Shown here: positions 53,326 to 61,643 of the stretch, one piece after another
How positions within the stretch are numbered: position 1 is the first letter of the stretch
Layout of the letters: every line of letters starts with the position of its first letter
From: JANQRX01 sp963663975
GTDB lineage: Bacteria; Pseudomonadota; Alphaproteobacteria; Rhizobiales; Kaistiaceae
DNA length: 64,000 nucleotides
NCBI GenBank assembly: GCA_963663975.2
Contig: CAXXRA010000015.1
Span: 496,001 to 560,000, forward strand
Direction of reading: 5' to 3'
Made by a program: the position numbers and the translations under genes
Notes under the pieces: generated by a model
What the model was told of the DNA's origin: nothing
The model's input: only the letters and a program-made list of their open reading frames with translations
Databases searched by the model: none

Positions 53326-53863
53326 CTAACCGACCTTGACCACCCGGTCGCCGACCGCCACCCGACCGTCCCGCACGACGCGGGCGTAGATACCCCGCAG
53401 GCGCAGCCTTTTGCCTTCGCCGGTGTTGACGAAGACGCAGGCGTCACGCCCGTAGCGCTCGATGAAACTGGCGCAGCCATGGCGCGTGTCGGTGATTTCG
53501 ATGATCGCCGAGCCAATGGCCAGGCGTTGGCAGGGAGGCGTGTTGTCCGGGGTCAGATCCATATCGATGAACAGATTGTCGCCGGCGGGTGCCCAGTTGG
53601 CTGGCTCCTGCGCGATCAGGGCGATGCAGCGCGCATTCATGATGCAGATTTGAACGTCCGGGTGCGGATCGCCGTCTTCGGTCGATTTCCAGCAGCCCTT
53701 GGCCCAATGGTCGCCATGGGTGCCGCCGTCAAGGCTGATCTCGACGCTGTTGAGATCACGGCGCTGGCCTTTTTCCGGCCTGATGACGATGCCGCGAAGT
53801 CGGGGAGGCGAGGATTTCGGCAAGGCCGGCCCGAAGCTCGGCGAGGTCGAGATGTCGGGGCAT
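53326..53863 (-). pseudogene. MOSC-domain protein with an N-terminal frameshift
   Basis: MPRHLDLAELRAGLAEILASP starts in one frame. From about 53810 the MOSC domain (GIVIRPEKGQRRDLNSVEISLDGGTHGDHWAKGCW ... FIERYGRDACVFVNTGEGKRLRLRGIYARVV) follows in another. MOSC proteins bind sulfur or molybdenum cofactor; the conserved Cys is in RHGCASF. One missing base separates the frames. Otherwise the domain is complete to its stop, so a sequencing indel or very recent inactivation is likely. Confidence 0.75.
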
Positions 53864-54044
53864 GTTGGTTGGTCCGGGCGGGTACGCGTGAAAGCCGGTG
53901 CGGTCGCATCAAATTTCGCGACGACCGACGGGATTATGCCGCCGGACGCCGCAGGTGGCAACTGCATCGCACCGGTGTTCTCGACTGTCCGGCGCTCGTG
54001 CCCTGTGACCAGGGGGCGACCGTAGGCGAGTCGGCTGGCTGTTT

Positions 54045-54455
54045 TCAGTTGACGGCGCAGAAACCGCAAAGGCCCTTGAGTTCGATGGTCGCCTTGCCGA
54101 TGCGGAAGTCGTGCCGCGAACCCCAGGCGCCGAGACGCCGCATCGTCGTGTCGTCGGCGAACTCCGCCACGGTGCCGCACGCTTCGCAGATCGCGAACGC
54201 GACCGCGTGATGGCTCTGGCCGCCGGGGTGGCGGCAGGCGACAAAGGCGTTGAGGCTCTCCAGACGGTGGACCAGGCCATAATCGCATAACTTGTCCAGC
54301 GCGCGATAAACCTGAAGCGGCGCGCGAAAACCGTCGCCACGCAGGCGATCGAGAATGGTGTAGGCGCTGAGCGGCCCGCCGGCATCGGCCAGCGCCGACA
54401 GCACCAGAAGCTGGTTCCGGGTAAGATCGCGTTGTGCGGCTCGGGGCCCGGTCAT
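54045..54455 (-). CDS. zur: Zinc uptake regulator
   Basis: A 136-residue Fur-family protein. The N-terminal HTH (LTRNQLLVLSALADAGGPLSAYTILDRLRGDGFRAPLQVYRALDKLCDYGLVHRL) is followed by SHHAVAFAICEACGTVAEF and a terminal LKGLCGFCAVN, the two Cys-x2-Cys pairs of the structural zinc site in Zur. Its ATG overlaps the znuB stop (ATGA), placing it last in znuC-znuB-zur. It represses zinc uptake when zinc is sufficient, presumably through the palindrome at 56128. Confidence 0.92.
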   Translation of the reverse strand: MTGPRAAQRDLTRNQLLVLSALADAGGPLSAYTILDRLRGDGFRAPLQVYRALDKLCDYGLVHRLESLNAFVACRHPGGQSHHAVAFAICEACGTVAEFADDTTMRRLGAWGSRHDFRIGKATIELKGLCGFCAVN

Positions 54456-55276
54456 GATCGCGTTCCCGGCCGACTTCGCCGCTGTTTGAGGACGCGTTTG
54501 AACGGCAGCAGGCCGACCACAAACAGCGCGAAGGCGGCCACCACGATCGACGGGCCGGAGGGCGTATCCCAAGCCAGCGAGCCGAAAAGCCCGGCCACCA
54601 CGGCGGCCGCGCCGATGATCGCGGCCAGCACCGCCATCTGCTCGGGGCCACTGGCAAATCGTCGTGCGGTGGTGGCCGGGATGACCAGCAGCGCGGTAAT
54701 CAGCAGGGCGCCGACAATCTTCAGCGCGATGGCGACCACGGCGGCCAGCAGCAGCATGTAGATGAGATCGGCGCGTCCGGGAGCGAGTCCCTCCGCCGCG
54801 GCGAGCTCCTCGTTCACCGTGGCGGCGAACAGCGGCCGCCAGATCCACACGAGCAGCACCAGCACCACCGCGCCGCCGGCGTAGATCAACGCAATATCGG
54901 CGGTCGAAACCGCCAGAATATCGCCAAACAGGATGCCCATCAGATCGACCCGGACCCAGGTCATGAAGGCAATGGCGACCAGTCCCAGGGCGAGCGCCGA
55001 ATGGGAGAGCAGGCCGAGCAAAGCATCGGAGGCGACCAGCCGATAACGCTGGAGGCCGACCAATGCCAGCGCGATCGCCGCCGATACCGTGAACACGGTG
55101 AGCGTGATGTCGATCTCGGACATGAGCGCCAGTGCCACGCCGAGCAGGGCGGCATGGGATAACGTGTCGCCGAAATAGGCCATGCGCCGCCACACAATGA
55201 AGCAACCGAGCGGTGCGGCGACCACGGCGACCCCGATGCCCGAGATCAGCGCGCGGGAGAAGAAATCATCGAACAC
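54452..55276 (-). CDS. znuB: Zinc ABC transporter permease
   Basis: A 274-residue ABC-3-type permease with about 8 spans: GCFIVWRRMAYFGDTLSHAALLGVAL, the DALLGLLSHSALALGL loop, and AVVAIALKIVGALLITALLVIPATTAR near the C-terminus. It imports zinc with ZnuA and ZnuC. The GTG 55276 start overlaps the last 11 bases of znuC, and its stop overlaps zur, so the three genes are tightly coupled. Confidence 0.92.
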   Translation of the reverse strand: MFDDFFSRALISGIGVAVVAAPLGCFIVWRRMAYFGDTLSHAALLGVALALMSEIDITLTVFTVSAAIALALVGLQRYRLVASDALLGLLSHSALALGLVAIAFMTWVRVDLMGILFGDILAVSTADIALIYAGGAVVLVLLVWIWRPLFAATVNEELAAAEGLAPGRADLIYMLLLAAVVAIALKIVGALLITALLVIPATTARRFASGPEQMAVLAAIIGAAAVVAGLFGSLAWDTPSGPSIVVAAFALFVVGLLPFKRVLKQRRSRPGTRS

Positions 55277-56057
55277 GGCCGCTCTCTGCCTGGCTGTCAC
55301 GGTCGGTCGGCTGCAACTGGCCGTCCGGGAGATGGACGTGATCGTGGTGGTGCTCGTAGAAGGCCAGCGTCGCGGCGGCACGATCGCCGAACAGCGCCTG
55401 GTAGGCAGGGCTGGCGGCAACCGCCTTCGGCGTGCCCTGGCAGCAGATGTGTCCGTTCAGACAGACCACCTTGTCGGTGGCGGCCATCACCACGTGCAAA
55501 TCATGGGAAATCATCAAGACGCCGCAGCCGAGTTCGTCACGGATCTCCGCGATGAGATTGTAGAGGGCGATCTCGCCGTTGAAATCGACGCCCTGCACCG
55601 GCTCGTCGAGGACCAGCAGGGCGGGCTGGCGGGCGATCGCACGGGCAAGCATGGCGCGCTGGTACTCACCGCCGGACAGGTGACGGATTTCAGCACTTTC
55701 GAGATGCCCGATACCGACCCGCGACAGCGCCGCCTCAATAGCGTTACCGGTCAGCCGTCCGGTCAGCGTCATGAAACGGGTCACCGTGAGCGGCAGGGTC
55801 CAGTCGATGGCCAGCCGTTGCGGCACATATCCGACGGTGAGGCCGTCCGCGCGTTTCGCGCGCCCTTCATCGGGCTTCAGCGTGCCCAGCGCCATTCTGG
55901 CGGTGGTCGATTTGCCGGACCCGTTGGGACCAATCAGGGTCATGATCTCGCCCGGGAAAATGTCGAGATCGATCCCCCTGACAAGCCATCGATTGTCGCG
56001 CAGGATCCCGGCATTGCGAAGAGAAATCAGGGCGGCGGCGTTGTCGAGCATGGACAT
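55266..56057 (-). CDS. znuC: Zinc ABC transporter ATPase
   Basis: About 263 residues. GPNGSGKST (Walker A), LSGGEYQRAMLARAIA (signature), LLVLDEPVQGVD (Walker B) and MISHDLHVVM (H-loop). A His-rich C-terminus (EHHHDHVH) is typical of ZnuC and may bind zinc. I use ATG 56057 (MSMLDNAAAL); the frame extends to 56126 but would run into the operator. Divergent from znuA. Confidence 0.92.
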   Translation of the reverse strand: MSMLDNAAALISLRNAGILRDNRWLVRGIDLDIFPGEIMTLIGPNGSGKSTTARMALGTLKPDEGRAKRADGLTVGYVPQRLAIDWTLPLTVTRFMTLTGRLTGNAIEAALSRVGIGHLESAEIRHLSGGEYQRAMLARAIARQPALLVLDEPVQGVDFNGEIALYNLIAEIRDELGCGVLMISHDLHVVMAATDKVVCLNGHICCQGTPKAVAASPAYQALFGDRAAATLAFYEHHHDHVHLPDGQLQPTDRDSQAESGRVR

Positions 56058-56127
56058 GGGACCGATGTTGGACGGCGGAGCTTGAGGCTCCGCTCGCCAG
56101 CCGTTATATCCCAACCCCAACTGCAAT

Positions 56128-56140
56128 GTAATAACATTAC
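56128..56140. promoter_or_regulatory. Zur-type operator between znuC and znuA
   Basis: GTAAT-AAC-ATTAC is a perfect inverted repeat lying 20 bp before znuA and 71 bp before znuC. It matches the AT-rich, TAACATTAC-containing Zur boxes described for proteobacteria. It would let Zur repress both divergent transcripts. Confidence 0.75.
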
Positions 56141-56159
56141 GTCACGAGGATCGCGAACG

Positions 56160-57125
56160 GTGGTTGCCAACCAGCTCCTTGCACTGGGCTTCGGTCTGAC
56201 GGTCTGGCTTGCATCAGTCACCGCCGGGAAGGCCGAACCGGTCGTCGTGGCCTCCATCAAACCGGTGCATTCTCTGGTGGCGGCAGTGATGGAGGGAGCG
56301 GGCGAGCCGGCGCTCATCGTTGCCGGGGCAGGGTCGCCGCATGCCCACACCCTCAGGCCGTCGCAAGCCAGAGCGCTCGAGCTGGCGGACGTCATCTTCT
56401 GGATCGGCCCCGGACTGGAGGCTTTTCTCACAAAGCCGATGGCGACGCTTGGACAACGGGCGAATGTGGTCGAACTCATGCAGATCCCCGGCCTTGCCAA
56501 GCGGGCGCTTCGAGTCGGCGGTGTATTCGACGATGACGGCGAACCGAGCGGCGCCGATCGTGACACCACCAGGACCGTGCCCAAGGGCAGCGATGGGGCC
56601 GCGGGTTTCAACCCGCATATCTGGCTCGACCCGCACAATGCCAAGGCGATGGTGCGCGGGATCGAGGCAACGCTGAGCGATGCCGATCCCGCCAACTCGG
56701 CGATTTACAGGGCTAATGCCGAAGCCGTTGCCACGCGGCTCGACGACCTGACCGCCGATATCGCCGATATGCTGCTACCGGTGAGCCAGGGCCGCTTCAT
56801 CGTCTTCCACGATGCCTACCGGCACTTCGAAGACAGGTTTGGTCTCGCCGCCGCCGGCTCGCTGACGGTGAGCCCGGAGGTCATGCCGGGCGTGGCGCGC
56901 GTCGCCGAGATCAGGAAGACGGTGTTGGCGTTGGATGCGGTTTGCGTGTTTTCCGAGCCGCAATTCCAACCCGGGCTGGTGAGCGTGGTGAGCGAGGGGA
57001 GTGGGGCCAGGTCAGGCGTGCTCGATCCCATGGCCATCGCGATCGATGAAGGCCCGGACCTCTACTTCAAGCTGATCCGAGACATGGCGTCGTCGATCCG
57101 CGCTTGCCTCGATCCGGGAAGCTGA
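56160..57125 (+). CDS. znuA: Zinc ABC transporter binding protein
   Basis: A 321-residue periplasmic cluster-A-I protein. A signal peptide (NQLLALGFGLTVWLASVTAGKA) is followed by VVASIKPVHSLVAAVMEGAGEPALIV. Zinc ligands are expected at PHAHTLRPSQA (His), FNPHIWLDPHNAKAM (His) and FHDAYRHFEDRFGL (His). A short acidic/His loop (FDDDGEPSGADRD) replaces the long His-rich loop of E. coli ZnuA. The GTG 56160 start has ACGAGGA about 10 bases upstream and begins just after the Zur palindrome. Confidence 0.92.
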   Translation: MVANQLLALGFGLTVWLASVTAGKAEPVVVASIKPVHSLVAAVMEGAGEPALIVAGAGSPHAHTLRPSQARALELADVIFWIGPGLEAFLTKPMATLGQRANVVELMQIPGLAKRALRVGGVFDDDGEPSGADRDTTRTVPKGSDGAAGFNPHIWLDPHNAKAMVRGIEATLSDADPANSAIYRANAEAVATRLDDLTADIADMLLPVSQGRFIVFHDAYRHFEDRFGLAAAGSLTVSPEVMPGVARVAEIRKTVLALDAVCVFSEPQFQPGLVSVVSEGSGARSGVLDPMAIAIDEGPDLYFKLIRDMASSIRACLDPGS

Positions 57126-57155
57126 AGGCCTGGCGTCGCTCAGCGCAGCTGATCG

Positions 57156-58040
57156 TCACCCGCCGAGGAACAGGCGCCCGACATCGGGATCGGCCAGGAG
57201 CGCGTTGCCGGTACCGGCCTTGGCAATCTGGCCAGAGGTAAGCACGTAGCCGAGGTCGGCAAACTCGAGCCCTTTCTTGGCGTTCTGCTCGACCATGATC
57301 AGGTTCTTGCCCTCGCCGTGCTGGAGATCATCGAGGATTTCGAACACGCTATCGATGAAGCGCGGCTCCAGTCCGATCGACGGTTCGTCGATGAGCAGCA
57401 CCTCCGGGTCCATGACCAGCGCGCGGGAGATCTCCAGCAGCCGACGCTCGCCCCCCGACAGCACGCGGGCCGGCTGGTGACGACGCTCGGCAAGGCGCCC
57501 GTATTTCGAGAACACGCGCTCGGCAGCGTCGCGGGCCTCCCTGGTGTTGGGCTTAAGATAACCGCCCATCCACAGATTCTCCTCCACGGTCATATCGGGA
57601 AAGACTGAGTTGTCCTGGAGGACATAGGCGATACTGGCGGTTCTCAGCCGGTCGCTCGAGTCGAGTCGGGTCACATCGCGTCCGTCAACGGTGATCGAAC
57701 CGCCGGTGATTTGGGTGAAGCCAAATATCGAATGGAGGACGGTCGACTTGCCGGCGCCGTTGGGCCCGATCAGGCACAGCGACTGGCCTTTGCCGACGCG
57801 CAATGAGACTTCGTGTAGGATCTCCATTTGTCCATAGCCGGCGCGCAGCGTGTCGATCCTGACCAGCGGCTCGCCGTCGACGAGTTGGTCGAGATCGTCG
57901 ACCGATGGCGCATCGCGTGAAAACCGCGCCACCTCCTGGGCGACGGCTTCGGTCGAGATGACCGGCGCACCGGGCATCCGGGCGCCCGCCGGCTCATCGC
58001 CGTCATGGCCGTTTCCACCGGCGGCGGGCGCCTTGGCCAT
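57156..58040 (-). CDS. livF: Branched-chain amino acid ABC ATPase (LivF-like)
   Basis: A 294-residue ATPase: GPNGAGKST, VLQDNSVFPDMTVEENLWMGG, LSGGERRLLEISRALV, LLIDEPSIGLEP. The VEENLWMGG region is the LivF hallmark. The N-terminus carries about 60 extra residues (Ala/Gly/Pro-rich, then STEAVAQEVARF...DDLDQLVDGEPL) compared with the ~235-residue norm. ATG 58040 shares a base with the livG stop (TGATG). It is last in the liv operon. Confidence 0.9.
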   Translation of the reverse strand: MAKAPAAGGNGHDGDEPAGARMPGAPVISTEAVAQEVARFSRDAPSVDDLDQLVDGEPLVRIDTLRAGYGQMEILHEVSLRVGKGQSLCLIGPNGAGKSTVLHSIFGFTQITGGSITVDGRDVTRLDSSDRLRTASIAYVLQDNSVFPDMTVEENLWMGGYLKPNTREARDAAERVFSKYGRLAERRHQPARVLSGGERRLLEISRALVMDPEVLLIDEPSIGLEPRFIDSVFEILDDLQHGEGKNLIMVEQNAKKGLEFADLGYVLTSGQIAKAGTGNALLADPDVGRLFLGG

Positions 58041-58780
58041 CAGTGGGCTCCCAAATAGGCGTCGATGACCAGCTGGTTGTTCTGGATTTCCGACGGTGCG
58101 CCCGCGGCCAGCAGCTCGCCATGCGCCAGGCAATAGATGTGCTGGGCAAGATCCATGATCACCCGCATATTGTGCTCGATCACCAAAAGCGTGATGCCGA
58201 ACTCGGCGTTGGCCCGTTTGAGCCGGTCGATCAATCCGTTGATCAGGGTCGGGTTGATGCCCGCGGTCGGCTCATCCAGCAACAGCATCCTGGGCTCGTT
58301 CATCAGCGCCATGGCAAACTCCAACAGCTTCTGCTGGCCGAACGAAAGGTCACCGGCAAGCTCGTGGCGCTTCTCGTACAGGCCGACGAATTCCAAGAGC
58401 TCGCTGGTCTTGTCGGTGGCGGTGGCGTGCCGGTTTGCAAACAGGCTGAGAAAGCCGCGATCGCGCTCCGATATGCTGATCAGCATATTCTCCACGCAGG
58501 TCATCTGCTTGTAGATACGGGTCTGTTGGAAGGTCCGCAGCAGCCCCAGTCGCGCGATCCGGGCAATCGGCAGCTGGGAGATCTCGCGGCCGGAGAAGCG
58601 AACTTTTCCCTCATCGATCGGATGCGCGCCAACGATCGAATTGAACAGCGTCGTCTTGCCCGAGCCGTTGGGACCGATCAGCCCGACGATCGCGCCATCG
58701 GAAACGTCGATCGAGATGCCGCGATTGGCGACGACACCACCGAAAGACTTGGAAATATCACTGACTTCGAGCAGCGCCAT
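58040..58780 (-). CDS. livG: Branched-chain amino acid ABC ATPase (LivG-like)
   Basis: A 246-residue ATPase with GPNGSGKTTLFNSIVGAHPIDEG (LivG-type Walker A), RLGLLRTFQQTRIYKQMTCVENML, LSFGQQKLLEFAMALM and LLLDEPTAGINP. It pairs with LivF to energise import. Its start overlaps the stop of livM by one base, as expected for this operon. Length is normal. Confidence 0.92.
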   Translation of the reverse strand: MALLEVSDISKSFGGVVANRGISIDVSDGAIVGLIGPNGSGKTTLFNSIVGAHPIDEGKVRFSGREISQLPIARIARLGLLRTFQQTRIYKQMTCVENMLISISERDRGFLSLFANRHATATDKTSELLEFVGLYEKRHELAGDLSFGQQKLLEFAMALMNEPRMLLLDEPTAGINPTLINGLIDRLKRANAEFGITLLVIEHNMRVIMDLAQHIYCLAHGELLAAGAPSEIQNNQLVIDAYLGAH

Positions 58781-59791
58781 CAGCTCGCCTGGGTTTCGAG
58801 GATGGGGGGCTTACGCCGACTGAACCAACCGACGATCCCCTGGGGGAAGAACACGACGATGAGCACGATCAACAGCCCCAGTGCCACCCTTTGCCAGCCC
58901 AGCAGATAGGTCCAGAACAGCTCCTTGGTAACCTGGAAAACGACCGCGCCGATGACCGGCCCGATGATCGTTCCCTTGCCGCCGAGGATGGCCATCAGGA
59001 TCATCCAGACGCCGATGGTGCCGCCGGGAAACGCCACGTCGATCGGATCGATGAAGCGCTTGACATTGCCGAAGATGCCGCCGGCAATGCCGAGAAAGAA
59101 GGCGGAAATCGTCCAGGCGGTGACCTTGATCCGGGTGGTCAGGTGCCCCATCGCCTCGGCCTTGTCCTCGTCGTCCCTGATCGCGTTGAGGCCGAGGGCG
59201 AAGCGGGTGGTGTAGAGCCAGCTCAGAAAGGCGAAAACGACCGCGGCCAGGCCGAGCGCCAAATAGTAGTAAAACCGACCGGTATTTGCGAACGCCTCCG
59301 GCGGTGTCGGCGGCACCATGCCGGAGCCGCCACCCAACAGATCCCAGCCACTGGCGATCTGGGCGGCGGCAAAGCCGAGCCCCAGCGTGCAGACCGCGAA
59401 ATACTGGCCGCGCATGCCGAGCACGGCCGAACCGACCAGTATGGCGGCAAGCGCCGCCAGAACCGCACCCGCCGGCAGGCCGATCGCCAGCCCTTGCGCA
59501 TATTGTTCGACATCGAAGGTGAAAATGATGCCGCCGCCGCCGCGAGCGGAATTGTACACTGCGACGTCATAGACAAGACCGACCTGGATGACCGCGGTGA
59601 CATACATGCCGATCCCGAAGAACAGCACGTTGCCGAACGAGTTGTACCCCATCTGGCCGCCGACCAGGTCCCAGGTCAGGGCAAAGACGATGAACAGCCA
59701 CAGCTCGGTCAGTTGGGACTGGTACTGGGGAACGAAAGAGGGCGCCGCCGCGGCGCCCGCCAGAAGCGCGACGTAGACCAGGAACCCCCTA
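58780..59791 (-). pseudogene. livM: Branched-chain amino acid permease LivM, split by IS5
   Basis: Reads FLVYVALLAGAAAAPSFVPQYQSQLTEL...ALTWDLVGGQMGYNSFGN through ILMAILGGKGTIIGPVIGA to the stop, the LivM permease. It has no start here: its first codons (ATG AGC CTT A, 60644-60635) lie on the far side of the IS at 59792-60634 and overlap the livH stop as ATGA. Removing the IS and one TA restores MSLRGFLVYV in frame with no other damage. The gene is thus cleanly interrupted. Confidence 0.88.
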
Positions 59792-59805
59792 GGTCCTGTT
59801 GACAG

Positions 59806-60245
59806 TTATCGGAGCCAGATGATGGCACCGACAAGAAACAGCATGGCCATGTAGGCCGTTGCGGTTTTTTCATAGCGCGTGGCGATGCGCCGGAAGTGTT
59901 TGATTTTGTTTATGTAACATTCGACGAGATGTCTTTCTTTGTAGAGTTCGGCATCGTAGGGGATGGCTTGCGCCCGTGACGGGTTGGATGGGATCACCGC
60001 CACTATTCCGGCATCGTTGAGACGGGCGCGGAGATGATCGGCATCATAGGCCGTGTCGGCGATGAGGTTTGCGCCGGCCACGTCGGCGATCAACTCTTCA
60101 GCCTGGGTGACATCGCCAACCTGACCGCCGGTGAGGATGAACCGTAATGGATTGCCGAGCCCATCGACAGCGATGTGAACCTTGCTCGTCAAGCCGCCGC
60201 GCGAACGTCCGATGGCCTGATTTTGAGTCCCCCTTTTGCGCCCGA
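59806..60245 (-). CDS. IS5-family transposase OrfB
   Basis: Continues GTQNQAIGRSRGGLTSKVHIAVDGLGNPLRF, with ANLIADTAYDADHLRARL supplying the second Asp and ELYKERHLVECYINKIKHFRRIATRYEKTA the DDE Glu region. It has no start of its own and is expressed by frameshift from orfA. Confidence 0.8.
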
Positions 60246-60557
60246 CGCATGTTGATGTGCCCGCACAATGGTTGAATCGATGATCAGGTATTCGAAGTCC
60301 GGATCGTCCACCAAGGCCTTGAAAAGACTCTCCCATGCCCCTTGTTTGGCCCACCGGGAAAAGCGCACGTACACGCTGTTCCAATTGCCGAACGCGTCCG
60401 GCAGGTCGCGCCATGGCGAACTCGTGCGTGCAATCCACAATACCGCATCCACGAACAGACGATTGTCCCGTCCCGTGGATCCGCAATCCGACGCCTTGCC
60501 GGGTACCAAATCCGATATCCGTTCCCATTGAACGTCCGTCAATTCCCTGCGAAGCAT
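60189..60557 (-). CDS. IS5-family transposase OrfA
   Basis: Starts MLRRELTDVQWERISDLVPG with GGAGG upstream. It covers the HTH-like N-terminus and the first catalytic Asp in EYLIIDSTIVRAHQHASGAKGG. The orfB frame is entered near 60245 at an A4-G5 run, where relatives usually have one more G or use ribosomal frameshifting to make the full transposase. Confidence 0.85.
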   Translation of the reverse strand: MLRRELTDVQWERISDLVPGKASDCGSTGRDNRLFVDAVLWIARTSSPWRDLPDAFGNWNSVYVRFSRWAKQGAWESLFKALVDDPDFEYLIIDSTIVRAHQHASGAKGGLKIRPSDVRAAA

Positions 60558-60640
60558 GACCGGTTCCTCCTCCACACCCAGGTCTTGCTTGAATCACAAC
60601 CGCCATTAATAAACCGTTAACTGTCAACAGCACCTAAGGC

Positions 60641-61543
60641 TCATTTCAGGTACTGCCGCTTGCGCGCCAGGCGCCAGTTGCGCCAGACCAGCACCGCCAC
60701 CAGCAGGAGGAACGTGAAGGCGAGCTGAAACTGGGTGCCGAGGATAAAGGCGGCGAAATTCTCGGCCGCGCCGAGGCCGAGCGCGGCGACGATCACCCCG
60801 GCCATATTGCCGAGACCGGCGACCACCACGATCATGAACGCGCGCAGCGTGTAGGGCAGACCCACATAGGGATGGATGGTGTAGGCCATCGCCACCAGCG
60901 CTCCGGCGGCGCCGCAGATCGCGGCATTGAGGGCAAAGGTCGCCGCATAGACGCGGTCGGTATCGATCCCGAGCACTCGTGCCGCACGCGGGTTCTGCGC
61001 GGTCGCGCGGATCGCCTGACCCATGCGGGAGCGCCTGAGGAACAGGACCAGGACCACCGCCAGGATTGCCGCCAGCCCGAAGGCGATGATCTTGATCTCG
61101 GCGATCGAGACCATGAAATCGAACAGGAACAGGGTGCCGAGGCCGGCATCGGCGATCTGGACGTCGCCGCCGAAGACGGTGTTCATGAGTTGCTGCAAGA
61201 CGATCGCGATCCCGTAGGTGGCGAGCAGCGAGGTGAACAGGTCGCGATCGACGATGCGGAAGATCACCACCCGGTACAGGAGCCAGCCGAGGATGGCCAG
61301 GATCAACGCCGCGACGGGAATCGCAAAGAGCGGGTGAATGCCCTGTTGGGCCATGACGAAGGCGACATAACCGCCAAGGATGACGAACTCGCCCTGGGCG
61401 ATGTTGATGATCTTGATGACGCCCCAGACGAGCGCCATGCCGTAGGCCGTCAACGCGAAGATGGCGCCGATCAGCAGCCCGTTGACCAATACGTCAAGCG
61501 CCGTCGCCGGACTCGCAACGAAGATCATAAAATTGTCGATCAT
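60641..61543 (-). CDS. livH: Branched-chain amino acid permease LivH
   Basis: A 300-residue permease with 8 spans: NGLLIGAIFALTAYGMALVWGVIKIINIAQGEFVILGGYVAF is the LivH signature, followed by RATAQNPRAARVLGIDTDRVYAATFALNAAICGAAGAL. It forms the importer pore with LivM. Its stop overlaps the livM start (ATGA). Because livM is interrupted, this subunit is probably without its partner. Confidence 0.92.
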   Translation of the reverse strand: MIDNFMIFVASPATALDVLVNGLLIGAIFALTAYGMALVWGVIKIINIAQGEFVILGGYVAFVMAQQGIHPLFAIPVAALILAILGWLLYRVVIFRIVDRDLFTSLLATYGIAIVLQQLMNTVFGGDVQIADAGLGTLFLFDFMVSIAEIKIIAFGLAAILAVVLVLFLRRSRMGQAIRATAQNPRAARVLGIDTDRVYAATFALNAAICGAAGALVAMAYTIHPYVGLPYTLRAFMIVVVAGLGNMAGVIVAALGLGAAENFAAFILGTQFQLAFTFLLLVAVLVWRNWRLARKRQYLK

Positions 61544-61643
61544 GCGCTTTTTCGATGAGCGGCAGATGATGGGGCGAGGCGAGTCAAAGGCGTCGGGCCG
61601 ACGCCGATCCGGCGCCGGCCCGAATCGTTTCGTTGCCGACCCG

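Larger units (their letters stand above)
59792..60634. mobile_element. IS5-family (IS427-like) insertion sequence, 843 bp, in livM
   Basis: Terminal inverted repeats GGTCCTGTTGACAGTTA and GGTGCTGTTGACAGTTA differ at one position. A 2-bp TA target duplication flanks the element (59790-59791, 60635-60636). The element carries overlapping orfA and orfB on the minus strand. The insertion is recent, since the target gene shows no further decay. Confidence 0.92.

Noticed and set aside
53864..54044. Open frames between the MOSC gene and zur
   Set aside because: They have no start signal or motif; the space is probably the MOSC promoter.
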